A stretch of 64,000 nucleotides of DNA from Haloarcula taiwanensis (GTDB lineage: Archaea; Halobacteriota; Halobacteria; Halobacteriales; Haloarculaceae), in the NCBI GenBank assembly GCA_002844335.1, contig CP019154.1, forward strand, positions 992,001-1,056,000. The letters are read 5' to 3'. The notes beneath the pieces are model-generated. The model was given only the letters and a program-made list of their open reading frames with translations. It was not told the DNA's origin and ran no database searches. Shown in pieces: positions 44,720 to 53,146 of this stretch (position 1 is the first letter of the stretch; each line of letters opens with the position of its first letter). Made by a program: the position numbers and the translations under genes.

Positions 44720-45250
44720 CTAGTCCTTTCGTTTCACGACGTCGCCGAGCGTGTACTCGCCGTCACTGCTGCCGCCGGACCACTCCGTTTCGTCAGCGCT
44801 ACCGCCGGCGCTCAGAGAGATTTCGAGCGCGCTTTCGAGCTTCTTTTGTACGTCGTCGCTGGGCAGCGAGTTGCCCTGTTCGAGCTTCCGGATGAGGCTC
44901 GCCTTCTCGTTGAGTTGCTTGGCGAGTTCCTCCTGGCTGAGGCCCTGTGACTCTCGGCCTTTGCGGATCCGGTCGTCGTAATCCTGTGCGATCTCGTCCA
45001 TCTCGTCGAACATATCTCGGCGGCGGCCACCGGATCCGCCACCACCCGAGGAACTCGATGAGGAGGACGAACTCGACGACGATGACGAGGAGGACGACGT
45101 CGAGTACTTCGTCGACGTGGACGACGTCTCCTCCGTCTTGACCTCGGTGCCGAAGTCGGTACACTCGTCACAGACGTCGAGTTCGGCGCCCTCGATTTTG
45201 ACGCGGTTCGGAGACGAAACCTCCGTTCCGCACATCTCGCACTGAACCAT
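44720..45250 (-). CDS. Multiprotein bridging factor 1-like protein (aMBF1)
   Basis: 176 aa. N-terminal zinc ribbon (Cys4, Cys7 in CEMCG; Cys in DVCDECTD), then a Ser-rich linker with 17 consecutive serines (residues 52-68) and GGGGSGG, then a Cro/C1-type helix-turn-helix (about 90-140: GLSQEELAKQLNEKASLIRK). Archaeal MBF1 is linked to ribosomes and transcription. The C-terminus is Ser/Gly/acidic. The serines use TCG, TCC, AGT and TCA codons, so the run is kept at protein level. It heads a minus-strand cluster with the CDP-alcohol enzyme after 41 bp. Confidence 0.85.
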   Translation of the reverse strand: MVQCEMCGTEVSSPNRVKIEGAELDVCDECTDFGTEVKTEETSSTSTKYSTSSSSSSSSSSSSSSSSSGGGGSGGRRRDMFDEMDEIAQDYDDRIRKGRESQGLSQEELAKQLNEKASLIRKLEQGNSLPSDDVQKKLESALEISLSAGGSADETEWSGGSSDGEYTLGDVVKRKD

Positions 45251-45291
45251 ACCGACGGCTTGGACGGGGCGCGGTATAAATGGTGCGCTGG

Positions 45292-45900
45292 CTACTCCAG
45301 CGCGACCATCGCGTGATAGAACCGCTGGACGGCGGTAACGTGCCCAACGACGGCGAACACGACCAGCAACCAGCCGACCAGCGTCAGGCCGGCCAGTGCG
45401 GTCGGGACGAACGCCGCGACGCCTGTGACGACACCGACGAGCGCAAGCCGGTCGGCCCGCCCGAGCAGGCCGCCGTAGACGCGGTCGAGGCCGACCGCCT
45501 GAGCTTGCGTTCCGAGATAGGAGGTCATCAGGACGCCGGTAACAGCGGCGATGCCGAGCGCCCACTGGCCGACGCCGGCGGCGAGGCCGATGATGATGCC
45601 GATATCGGCGTAGCGGTCGAGCACGTGGTCCAGCAGGTCGCCGCCCGAGGACGCGACGTTCAGTTCTCGCGCGAGCGCCCCGTCCACGAGGTCGAGCCAG
45701 CCGTTCAGGAAGACGAGAACGGCACCGCCGAGATACAGCAGCGGCTCCCGCGTTGCGGCGGCGTACACCCCACCCGCGCCGAGCGCCAGCAGGAAGGCGA
45801 TGACGCTGACGCCGTTGGGCGAGAGGCCGGCCACCTTCGCGGCGCTGACGAACGGGCCCAGCGCGCGGTCGGCCAGCGGGCGGAACTTGTCGAGTGTCAT
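45292..45900 (-). CDS. CDP-alcohol phosphatidyltransferase (probably archaetidylinositol phosphate synthase)
   Basis: 202-aa membrane enzyme. The family motif D-x2-D-G-x2-A-R-x8-G-x3-D-x3-D is exact: DLVDGALAR, then GGDLLDHVLD. About six hydrophobic spans. Transfers a head-group alcohol to CDP-archaeol; in Euryarchaeota at this locus it is most often AIP synthase, giving inositol phosphate lipids. ATG 45900 overlaps the stop of the AK6 gene (ATGA). Confidence 0.85.
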   Translation of the reverse strand: MTLDKFRPLADRALGPFVSAAKVAGLSPNGVSVIAFLLALGAGGVYAAATREPLLYLGGAVLVFLNGWLDLVDGALARELNVASSGGDLLDHVLDRYADIGIIIGLAAGVGQWALGIAAVTGVLMTSYLGTQAQAVGLDRVYGGLLGRADRLALVGVVTGVAAFVPTALAGLTLVGWLLVVFAVVGHVTAVQRFYHAMVALE

Positions 45901-46403
45901 AGCCAGTCGATGTAGGAGACAGTGCCCGCGCTCGGCTCGCGCTCGCCAGCCACGACGGCCTGAATCTCTTGTGCCACCGCGTCGGGGTCCCGGTCCGTTG
46001 TCTCTATTTCGTAGACGGAATCCACGCCATGCTCTTCTACGGCTTCCCCGAGAATGACGTCGAGCGCTTCTGACTCCGCGTTCTCGTAGGCCTTCGAATC
46101 GTCGTCGCCGCGCTCTCGAAGTCGCTCGACGATGGTTTCGGGGTGCGCTCGCAGCACAATCACGCGGTCGGCGTCGAAGTGATGCGCGAGGTGGGATTCG
46201 AACAGCACGTCGTCGCGGCCGTCGAGCCACTCGGACAGCCTGTCGAGGTCGGCGACAAGGCTCCCACGGTCTTCGTCGATGCCCGTCGAGAACCCCTCGG
46301 CCTTGATGATGTCGTTGAGGTGGAAGACATCGAAGTCTGTGTCGAGGTGTTCCGCTGCCGTGGTCTTGCCCGTCCCCGGCGTGCCAGTAATGGCGACCCT
46401 CAC
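45897..46403 (-). CDS. Adenylate kinase-like nucleotide kinase (AK6/Fap7 type)
   Basis: 168 aa, starts at GTG 46403. Walker A ITGTPGTGKTTAAEH (residues 5-19). The lid-less body with NDIIKAEGF and VIVLRAHPETIVERL matches AK6/Fap7, which also helps small-subunit ribosome maturation. It overlaps hisC upstream (GTGA) and the CDP-alcohol gene downstream, so hisC-AK6-CDP-alcohol form one coupled unit. Confidence 0.85.
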   Translation of the reverse strand: MRVAITGTPGTGKTTAAEHLDTDFDVFHLNDIIKAEGFSTGIDEDRGSLVADLDRLSEWLDGRDDVLFESHLAHHFDADRVIVLRAHPETIVERLRERGDDDSKAYENAESEALDVILGEAVEEHGVDSVYEIETTDRDPDAVAQEIQAVVAGEREPSAGTVSYIDWL

Positions 46404-47482
46404 GGCTCGACCACCTCGATGACCTCGTTCAGTACCGAGACGGCGCGCTCCGTGTCCTCGCGCGTCCCGCAGGTGATACGGATGCATTCGGGGAGCCCGA
46501 ACGAGGAGCAGTCGCGGATGATGACGCCCCGTTCCTGGGCGGCGTCCGCGACGGCCGACGCGTCGCCGACCTCCGCGAGAATGAAGTTCCCCGCGCTGTC
46601 CCAGGTCGGCGCGTCGAGTTCCTCGGCGAGGTACTCCCGGGCCCACGCGGCAGTATCGACGGAGCGCTCGACGTGCTCGTCGTCGTCGAGCGCCGCCAGC
46701 CCGGCCCGGCAGGCGAGTTCGCTGGCTGAAAAGGGCGTGTTGATGCGGGCGTAGGCGTCGGCCCAGTCGTCCGGGACGACCGCGTAGCCAAGGCGAATCC
46801 CCGCGAGGCCGTAGGCCTTCGAGAACGTTCGCAGGAGCGCAACGTCGTCGCGGTTGTCCAGTAATGGCCGCTTGCTCGGTTTCTCGGTGAACTCCCCGTA
46901 GGCTTCGTCGACGACGACCAGCGTCTGCTCGTCGGTTTCCTCTGCGATAGTCCGGACCGCGTCGGTCGTGAACTCCGCGCCGGTGGGGTTGTGCGGGCTG
47001 GTGAGATAGACGATCCGCTCGCCGTCGTAATCTTTCAGGACGGTGTCGGCGGTCTGAGCGAAGTCGTCGGCCTTCGAGAGCGTGTACTCGTTGACCTCGC
47101 CGTGGTGATAGCGTGCGCTCATCGCGTAGTACGCGAAGCCCGGTGACGGGACGAGCACGTCCTGGCCGGGTTCGAGCATCGCCCGGGCGAGGCAGTCGAG
47201 CGCGCCGTCGCCGCCGTTGCTCAGCCACACCTGTTCGGGCGTTACGTCCCACATATCCGCCAGCTCGTCGACGAGGTCGGCGTGGGAGGCCTTCGGATAG
47301 GAGTGCATTCGCTCGGCCGCCCCGCGAATCGCCTCGACGGCTCTCGGGCTCGGCCCGTACATGTTCTCGTTCGACGCCAGCTTCACCATGTCGTCCGGGT
47401 CGAGGCCGAGTTCCCGGGCGACTTCCTCGATACCGCGACCTGCCCGATAGACAGTGTGAGCGGAGAGGTCCCGTGGTTCCAT
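46400..47482 (-). CDS. hisC: Histidinol-phosphate aminotransferase
   Basis: PLP enzyme of histidine synthesis (and possibly aromatic transamination), 360 aa. Fold-type I features: KLASNENMYGPSP near the start, YLTSPHNPTGAEF, VVVDEAYGEFT, PLP lysine in RTFSKAYGLAGIRLGY, and the C-terminal ECIRITCGTREDTERA. ATG 47482 used; 13 more codons upstream are unlike the family. First gene of the coupled run. Confidence 0.92.
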   Translation of the reverse strand: MEPRDLSAHTVYRAGRGIEEVARELGLDPDDMVKLASNENMYGPSPRAVEAIRGAAERMHSYPKASHADLVDELADMWDVTPEQVWLSNGGDGALDCLARAMLEPGQDVLVPSPGFAYYAMSARYHHGEVNEYTLSKADDFAQTADTVLKDYDGERIVYLTSPHNPTGAEFTTDAVRTIAEETDEQTLVVVDEAYGEFTEKPSKRPLLDNRDDVALLRTFSKAYGLAGIRLGYAVVPDDWADAYARINTPFSASELACRAGLAALDDDEHVERSVDTAAWAREYLAEELDAPTWDSAGNFILAEVGDASAVADAAQERGVIIRDCSSFGLPECIRITCGTREDTERAVSVLNEVIEVVEP

Positions 47483-47740
47483 GGCTGTGCAAAACGGACG
47501 GGGCGGCTTAAGCGTGCTCACATCGGGCGTGGCCGTGGCTTCCCCAGTCAGTGTCGCACAGAAATCCGCTGGCGGCTTCCCGTGAGAAACCCGTCGATGA
47601 CGGGTACGACACGGAATAGCACGCTCCCCACCGAAACCCTGTCAGTCAGTGGTAATGAGCGTTACGGTGACCCACCGTGCAGCCCCGGGACGCCGTCCCC
47701 ACCGAAAACGGTAACATACCATAGGTCCTGTTAGCCTGCA

Positions 47741-48439
47741 ATGCCGCTTCTCATCGATATTCGGAAACTCACGCTCATCACCAGACTCATTCAGGATGGG
47801 GCCGAGCAGGTCGCTGATTCGCTGGCGACGCTGGCCGGCGTCGACGCGGCCGTTGAGATCAAGAGCCTCTCGTTCGTTCAGCCGGAGGACATCGCCACCG
47901 AGATGGGCGGCGGGAATATTTACAGTGCTCGCGTCCGGTTGACAGAGCCGCCGTACGGCGTCTTCCTGATGACGTTCGAGACGGAGACAGCCGCGGAGAT
48001 TGCGGAGTTAATGACCGGCTCCAGTGTCGACGATGGGTTCACACAGCTCCACGAGTCCGCGCTCCAGGAGATGTGTAACATCCTCACCTCGGGCTTTATC
48101 GACGGCATCGCGAACACGCTGGACGCGACCATCAACATGGGGACGCCGACGGTCGTCCAGGACGACGCGACCGAAATCGCCGACAAGGCCCTCTCGCACG
48201 TCCGCCGGGACTCGCTGACCATCGTGCTTGACTCGCTGGTCGACATCAAGGAAAGCGACGTGGCGTTCTCGCTTCGTATCTTCCTCATCCCCGACCCCGG
48301 CTCGTTCGTCCACCTTATCGACCAACTGGACTACGACACCGACCGCGAAACCCACATCTCCGCCGACACTGACGCGGTCAAGGAACTCGATATGTCGGGT
48401 GATGCGGACGCCCTCGATGCCTTTGATTCCTCGAAGTAG
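47741..48439 (+). CDS. cheC: CheC family protein (chemotaxis phosphatase)
   Basis: 232 aa. Dephosphorylates CheY-P in archaeal taxis and binds CheD. One clear phosphatase motif ESALQEMCNILTSGF (E and N spaced as in CheC); the second, near EIADKALSHVRRD, is degenerate. FMTFET strand and MGGGNIYSARV fit the fold. Upstream ACCGAAAACG (47701-47710) resembles the fba palindrome half-site; the spacing to ATG suits a leaderless start. Confidence 0.83.
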   Translation: MPLLIDIRKLTLITRLIQDGAEQVADSLATLAGVDAAVEIKSLSFVQPEDIATEMGGGNIYSARVRLTEPPYGVFLMTFETETAAEIAELMTGSSVDDGFTQLHESALQEMCNILTSGFIDGIANTLDATINMGTPTVVQDDATEIADKALSHVRRDSLTIVLDSLVDIKESDVAFSLRIFLIPDPGSFVHLIDQLDYDTDRETHISADTDAVKELDMSGDADALDAFDSSK

Positions 48440-48487
48440 CCGGACCAAACCCACGACGTTGAAGAGGGTCGCGTCCAACCGCCGGAT

Positions 48488-48940
48488 ATGAGTGTCGTAA
48501 ACGCGGCTGTCTTCGGGGTACACCTGATATTCGCCGCGCTGTGGGCTGGAACCGTGTTGTTCATGACCTATGCCGTGCTCCCGACGGCGCTGAACGGCGA
48601 CTCCTCGCCGGGGCCGCTGTCGGCGATTACCGCGAAGCTCCAGACGGTGTCGCGTGCGAGTGCGACGCTCCTGTTTCTGACGGGGGGACATCTGGCAGCG
48701 ACCCGCTACACCGCTGAGTCGCTGACTGGAACCGGTCGCGGCCACCTCGTCATTACGATGATCGTCCTGTGGTTCATTCTGGCCGGCCTTGTAGAGGTCG
48801 GCGCATCGAAGCTCAGCGATGGCTTCGCCCAGCAGAAGGTACGCGAACCGGCCCGGAACGCGCGCCCGTTCCTGCTGGGGGCGTCTCTCGTGTCGATTTT
48901 ACTTCTGCTTGACGCCGGCGCTATTCTCGGCCTGTACTGA
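48488..48940 (+). CDS. CopD-like four-helix membrane protein, 150 aa
   Basis: Four hydrophobic spans by eye (about residues 8-28, 56-72, 84-105, 128-147). HLIFAALWAGTVLF at the first span recalls the CopD/YcnJ-type region where a His sits in the membrane; GGHLAATRY adds another. Possible metal or redox transport role. It starts 48 bp after cheC, no coupling. Confidence 0.6.
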   Translation: MSVVNAAVFGVHLIFAALWAGTVLFMTYAVLPTALNGDSSPGPLSAITAKLQTVSRASATLLFLTGGHLAATRYTAESLTGTGRGHLVITMIVLWFILAGLVEVGASKLSDGFAQQKVREPARNARPFLLGASLVSILLLLDAGAILGLY

Positions 48941-49024
48941 ACAGCCGGCATCTCGGTCCCCGGGCTCGACTCACGGACACCTGTATCAGCAGATACAAAT
49001 CACAATCCAGCATAGCACGACACA

Positions 49025-49603
49025 ATGTGGCCGTGGGGACATCTCGCCGTCGCCTACCTCGTCTACGCTGTGTACACTCGGTTCGACCCGACCCGTCGCC
49101 AGACAGCGGCCACGCTGACCGCGCTGGCGGTGGGGTCGCAGTTCCCGGACCTGATCGACAAGCCCTTGGCCTGGACGTTCGGCGTCTTGCCGTCCGGTCG
49201 GTCACTGGCACATTCACTGCTCTCACTTCTCTTCATTGCCGTAGTCTTGCACCGGCTCGCCGCGCTGTATCGCAGAACGGACCTTTCGACGGCGTTCACG
49301 CTCGGTGCGTTCGCACACACGCTGACGGATATGAGCCCGACGGCGGTGGGCGGGGTACTCGGCGGTGACCTGACACAGCTTCAGTGGCTGCGCTTTCTGG
49401 TCTGGCCCCTGCAGCCACCGCCGCCGTACGCCAACGACGCCTCCTTCGTCGAGCAGTTCGCGTCGCTCTCGCTCGAGCCGTACGTCCTGTTTCAGTTCGG
49501 GCTGTTCGGCCTTGCCGTCGCCGTGTGGCTCGTCCATGGCGCGCCCGGGCTTCGGTCGGTCACTCGCCGGAGCAAGGCCATGTTCACCGACTTCGCCGAT
49601 TAA
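49025..49603 (+). CDS. YdjM-like metal-dependent hydrolase (DUF457), membrane
   Basis: 192 aa. Motif MWPWGHLAVAYLVY at the N-terminus and GSQFPDLIDKPLAW soon after match the metal-binding GH...PDLID pattern of this membrane hydrolase family; RSLAHSLLSLL and LGAFAHTLTDMSP give further His/Asp ligands. About five spans. Biological substrate unknown. It is convergent with the GMC gene (4-bp overlap of ends). Confidence 0.75.
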   Translation: MWPWGHLAVAYLVYAVYTRFDPTRRQTAATLTALAVGSQFPDLIDKPLAWTFGVLPSGRSLAHSLLSLLFIAVVLHRLAALYRRTDLSTAFTLGAFAHTLTDMSPTAVGGVLGGDLTQLQWLRFLVWPLQPPPPYANDASFVEQFASLSLEPYVLFQFGLFGLAVAVWLVHGAPGLRSVTRRSKAMFTDFAD

Positions 49604-51231
49604 AGCCGCTCGGAAATATGGTCGGCACATTTCAACGCCAGCGCGGCGATGGTCAGCGTCGGGTTCATCGACCCGGCAGTGACGAACACCGACGAGGACG
49701 CAATCGAGAGGTTCGCCACGTCGTGAGTCCGTAGCTGTGGGTTCACGACGCTCTCTGCGGGGTCCGTCCCCATCCGCGTCGTCCCCATGTGATGGTACGC
49801 CGGGCCGGTGTTTTCCGGCCCGACCGTCCAGGAGACGTCGACGCCGAGTTCGTCCAGAATCGCGTGCTGAATCTCGTTCGCCCGCGAGAGCGACCGCTCC
49901 AGCCGGTCGCCCCACGACCACTGGATGTCCGGCACCGGGTTCCCGTGGTCGTCCGTCGTCGAGGTGTCCAGCGTCACGCGGTTCTCCTTCCGCGGCGGCT
50001 GGCCGACCAGCCCGCCCATGGCGATGCTGTTGCCGTAGGCGTCCCGCAGACTCGACAGCAGGGTGTCGCCCCACTCCTCGCCTGAGAGGGCGAGTTCGAC
50101 CGGCGACGGGCCGGCGTAGTTCAGGAACTCCAGTTTCAGCGGCGACAGCGCCCCGTCGGCGGCCTCGACCACCGTCTCGCCGTCCGCGACCCGCTCGACC
50201 GGCTGGCCGGGGTCGTCGTAGAACTGGTGGCACTCGCTCGTGAGGAAGCCGACGTGATTCTGGCGCGTCTCGCGGTCGAGCGTGCCGCCAGCGCCGGCAA
50301 ACAGGTGGTCCATGAAGTAGCGCCCGACCAGCCCGGACCCGTTCGCCAGCCCCTCGGGGTGGTCCTCGTTCGCCGACAGCAGGAGGAGCCGCGGCGTCTC
50401 GACGCCGCCCGCCGCGATGACGAACTCGCGGGCCGTCTGTCGGTGTTCGGTCCCGTCCGGCGTCGCGTACACGGCCGCCTCGACGCGCCCGTCGCCGTCG
50501 GTTTCCAGGCGCTGGACCGGCGCCCGGTCGATAACTTTGGCCCCTTCGGCTTCGGCGTCTTCGATGTGGACGCTGGCGTCGTATTTCGCTCCGGAGGGAC
50601 AGACCGGCTGGCAGGTCCCGTAGCCGACGCAGGGGCCTCGGCCGTCGTAGGGCTCTGAATTGCGGGCGTTGGGGACGGAGTGCATCGTGATGCCCAGCTG
50701 CTCGCAGGCCTCGGCGAACAGCGAGTCGCTGTACGACGGCGGGAACCCGGGCAAGGGGTACGCGCCGTCACGCGGCGGCGCGAAGGGGTTGTCCACGTCG
50801 CCGGCGACCCCAAGCGCCCGCTCGGCGTCGGCGTAGTACGGCCGCAGGTCGTCGTAGTCGATTGGCCACGCGGGGTCGTCGGTGTCGTGGCTCCCGTCGA
50901 AATCCGAGGGGTGCAGCCGCATCACCATCCCCTGCCAGTGCAGCGTCGACCCGCCGACGCCTTTGACCCGTGAGATGTTCAGCGGGTAGTACCGCTCGCC
51001 GCTCGCACTGAACGCGTCGCGGTCGCCGCCCATTTCCCAGACGGAGCCGTGGTCGCCGGGTCGAATCGTCTCTTCCATCTGCTGCTCTCGTTTCGACCTG
51101 TCGAACCGCGGCCCGGCCTCTAGCACCACGACCTTCTGGCCCTCGCTAGCGAGCTGGCTTGCGATGAGTGCCCCTGCCGGCCCGGCTCCGACGACACAGA
51201 CATCCGCCCGCTCGGACGGCTCCCGGTCCAT
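49600..51231 (-). CDS. GMC-family FAD oxidoreductase
   Basis: 543 aa. N-terminal Rossmann VCVVGAGPAGALIASQLASE (residues 11-30), ribose-binding VVLEAGPR, then GGSTLHWQGMVMRLH and the C-terminal MGTTRMGTDPAESVV plus GSMNPTLTIAALAL that carry the active-site His and FAD contacts. Resembles large subunits of gluconate or sorbitol-type dehydrogenases, but no partner subunit gene is adjacent. The substrate is probably a sugar acid or alcohol (inferred). Confidence 0.85.
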   Translation of the reverse strand: MDREPSERADVCVVGAGPAGALIASQLASEGQKVVVLEAGPRFDRSKREQQMEETIRPGDHGSVWEMGGDRDAFSASGERYYPLNISRVKGVGGSTLHWQGMVMRLHPSDFDGSHDTDDPAWPIDYDDLRPYYADAERALGVAGDVDNPFAPPRDGAYPLPGFPPSYSDSLFAEACEQLGITMHSVPNARNSEPYDGRGPCVGYGTCQPVCPSGAKYDASVHIEDAEAEGAKVIDRAPVQRLETDGDGRVEAAVYATPDGTEHRQTAREFVIAAGGVETPRLLLLSANEDHPEGLANGSGLVGRYFMDHLFAGAGGTLDRETRQNHVGFLTSECHQFYDDPGQPVERVADGETVVEAADGALSPLKLEFLNYAGPSPVELALSGEEWGDTLLSSLRDAYGNSIAMGGLVGQPPRKENRVTLDTSTTDDHGNPVPDIQWSWGDRLERSLSRANEIQHAILDELGVDVSWTVGPENTGPAYHHMGTTRMGTDPAESVVNPQLRTHDVANLSIASSSVFVTAGSMNPTLTIAALALKCADHISERL

Positions 51232-51368
51232 TTCAGCAGGAGTTAGGCAAGCCTAAACTTATACGTTGGCATCTCAGGTGCTGTGGGCTGTCTGCACACC
51301 GGCGCGATGGGGTCTCGTCGTGTGGCAGGTAAGTCATCAGCCCGGCTCCGATCTCAGCGGTGACTGCA

Positions 51369-51585
51369 CGGGCGTGGCGGGAGTGAGCGAAACCGCAGGT
51401 TTCGCGAGGGTCGCCACGGCCGCGAGTGTGTTTCGAGCGAATGTGAGAAACCACGAAGCGGGCGTGGCGGGATTCGAACCACGGTCGGACGTGCTCGCTT
51501 CGCTGCGCGCGACCTCCCTGATTAGAATCCCGCCATGCCGGTTCGCTCCCTTCGGTCGCTGCACGGGCGTGGCGGGATTCGAACC
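51369..51585 (-). repeat. Direct and inverted copies of the tRNA-Arg 3' end
   Basis: CGGGCGTGGCGGGATTCG and 4 more bases at the tRNA 3' end (51564-51585) recur exactly at 51459-51480. A shorter copy, CGGGCGTGGCGGGA, is at 51369-51382 with matching flank CTGCA. GAATCCCGCC (51525-51534) is inverted to GGCGGGATTC (51466-51475), enclosing GGTCG/CGACC. Same architecture as at tRNA-Gly. The 332-bp gap 51232-51563 holds no gene. Confidence 0.7.
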
Positions 51586-51637
51586 CGCGTTCTAGGGGTT
51601 AGGAACCCCTCGCCCTGGTCCACTAGGCCACACGCCC
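51564..51637 (-). tRNA. tRNA-Arg (anticodon CCT)
   Basis: 74-nt cloverleaf. Acceptor GGGCGTG/CACGCCC, discriminator G; D-stem GCCT/GGGC; anticodon stem AGGGG/CCCCT around TTCCTAA, anticodon CCT (reads AGG); variable AGAAC; T-arm GCGGG-TTCGAAT-CCCGC. No intron; CCA not encoded. Confidence 0.95.
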
Positions 51638-51714
51638 TACCGAGTGGTTGATTGACCGGCGAAAAATCCTTTCGTTATCACTAGCGCCCGCTGATAACGG
51701 AGAAGTGGTCGAGA

Positions 51715-51987
51715 TTACGTCTCGGTTTCCGTCGCCGTCTCGGTCGACTCGGTCGAGTCCACAGTGGGCGCGTCGGTCCCTTCTGCAGCGCCGCCCTCAC
51801 GCATCTCTTCGAGTTCCTGTTCGACTTCTTCTCGCCCCTTCTGGAACTCGCCCATGGCTTCGCCGGTCGACCGCGCCAGTTTTGGAATCTTGTTCGCCCC
51901 GAACAGCAGGACGGCGATGAGGAGGATGACCATCATCTCCGTCGTCCCGGGCATTCCCGGGAACAGTACTCCGGATGTCCCTAACAT
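51715..51987 (-). CDS. tatA: Sec-independent (Tat) translocase TatA/E family protein
   Basis: 90 aa. One N-terminal span (TTEMMVILLIAVLLFGANKI) followed by the FG-hinge and amphipathic helix (KIPKLARSTGEAMGEFQKG), then an acidic, Thr-rich tail. The Tat pathway carries folded proteins, used heavily in haloarchaea. The start is the ATG at 51987, after an AT-rich stretch. No tatC gene here. Confidence 0.88.
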   Translation of the reverse strand: MLGTSGVLFPGMPGTTEMMVILLIAVLLFGANKIPKLARSTGEAMGEFQKGREEVEQELEEMREGGAAEGTDAPTVDSTESTETATETET

Positions 51988-52331
51988 TGTGTCCGAAGGT
52001 TACGTGGTTGCTATTATAACCTTTTTGCTCAGGATGGCCTGCTGGGTGATTCACCGCCGTCGGGACTGTGTTGGGGCGCTGTATCGGCCTCTTGGCAACA
52101 AAACGAGAACACAACTGAGACAGACTTGAGCAGCCTGTGGCAGTGGCCTCGCCGGGGACTGCCGACGAGGCTCGACGTCAGGGGGTTGTGGATCGGACGG
52201 AGCGCCACGAGGCACCAGGTTTCCGACTGTTCCATCTCGATGGGCTGGGAACTCAACAGCGAGACCACACCGTGAGCAGCGGACTCCGCCGCCCGGGGAT
52301 ATAACTACTGTCGGGCGCTCAGAGATACCAG
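51988..52331. other. 344-bp gap between tatA and a small gene
   Basis: No gene found on either strand. It holds an imperfect hairpin GCCTCG/CGAGGC (52147-52152, 52167-52172) and, at 52299-52306, GATATAAC about 28 bp before the next start, a good TATA box. No RNA signature was seen. Confidence 0.4.
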
Positions 52332-52577
52332 ATGCCGGCTGATAGCCACACGATGGAAGTCAGGAGCGGACAGGAGGTAACGATTCGACCGATCAAACCC
52401 GTCGGGGAGGACGTCGTTCGGGTCGACATTGAGGCCGATGGGGTGTGGCGGCTCGATATCACGCGCGAGGGCGAGATTGCGGATGTCGTCACGACCCGGG
52501 ACGCAGACGGGACACTCGCGGACCGCGAGCTCCCGGAGTGGATCGACGAGGTCACGGCGAAGTTCGCACAGTTCTGA
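52332..52577 (+). CDS. Hypothetical protein, 81 aa
   Basis: Acidic; strand-rich: MEVRSGQEVTIRPIKPVGED, VVRVDIEADGVWRLDITREGE, then DRELPEWIDEVTAKFAQF. The TATA box 28 bp upstream of ATG 52332 supports a leaderless start; the second ATG (52353) also fits the protein pattern. Unknown function. Confidence 0.6.
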   Translation: MPADSHTMEVRSGQEVTIRPIKPVGEDVVRVDIEADGVWRLDITREGEIADVVTTRDADGTLADRELPEWIDEVTAKFAQF

Positions 52578-52637
52578 CAGCCGCTGTACTCGCCCGGGTC
52601 GGAAAGGGTTTTACCTGCCACGACCCAGGTCGCCACT

Positions 52638-53105
52638 ATGGTATCAGTCGGCGACGCTGCGCCCGATTTCACGGCACCGATAGCAAATGGCGATATCGAC
52701 GAGATAACACTGTCCGAGGCGGTCGCGGACGGCCCTGTCGTCCTCGCGTTCTTCCCGGGGGCGTTCACCAGCGTCTGCAGCCACGAAATGAACACGTTCC
52801 AGGACCGACTGGATGAACTCACCGATGCGGGAGCGACGCTGTACGGCGTCAGCATCGACACGCCGTTCTCACAGAACGCGTTCCGTGACGAACTGGGACT
52901 CGAATTCGACCTCGTGAGTGACTCCGGGCGGGAGATAGTCGACGCCTACGACATCTCGATGGACTTCGAGGCACTCGGCGTTCCGAACGTCGCCAAGCGG
53001 GCTGTCTTCGTTATCGACGAGAACCAGGAAGTCACGTACGCCTGGGTCAGCGACGACCCTGGTGTCGAACCGGACTACGACGAAGTTATCGACGCCGCCA
53101 CCTGA
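52638..53105 (+). CDS. Peroxiredoxin, 1-Cys type (redoxin family)
   Basis: 155 aa. Thioredoxin-fold peroxidase. The peroxidatic cysteine sits in FFPGAFTSVCSHEM; no second cysteine exists, so a partner thiol must resolve it (AhpE/1-Cys-like). PNVAKRAVFVIDENQEVTYAW completes the fold. Reduces H2O2 or organic peroxide. The start is the ATG at 52638. Confidence 0.88.
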   Translation: MVSVGDAAPDFTAPIANGDIDEITLSEAVADGPVVLAFFPGAFTSVCSHEMNTFQDRLDELTDAGATLYGVSIDTPFSQNAFRDELGLEFDLVSDSGREIVDAYDISMDFEALGVPNVAKRAVFVIDENQEVTYAWVSDDPGVEPDYDEVIDAAT

Positions 53106-53146
53106 GCGGTGGGGGATTTTTCGCGGTGGGCCGTCTGGGTAGTCGT

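Noticed and set aside
45897..47492. Single 531-aa frame across hisC and AK6
   Set aside because: The first two thirds are Arg-rich antisense-like translation out of frame with hisC; only the last 168 residues, from GTG 46403, form a real protein.
51232..51563. A second tRNA gene in the repeats next to tRNA-Arg
   Set aside because: Only T-arm and acceptor halves recur; no anticodon arm is present.
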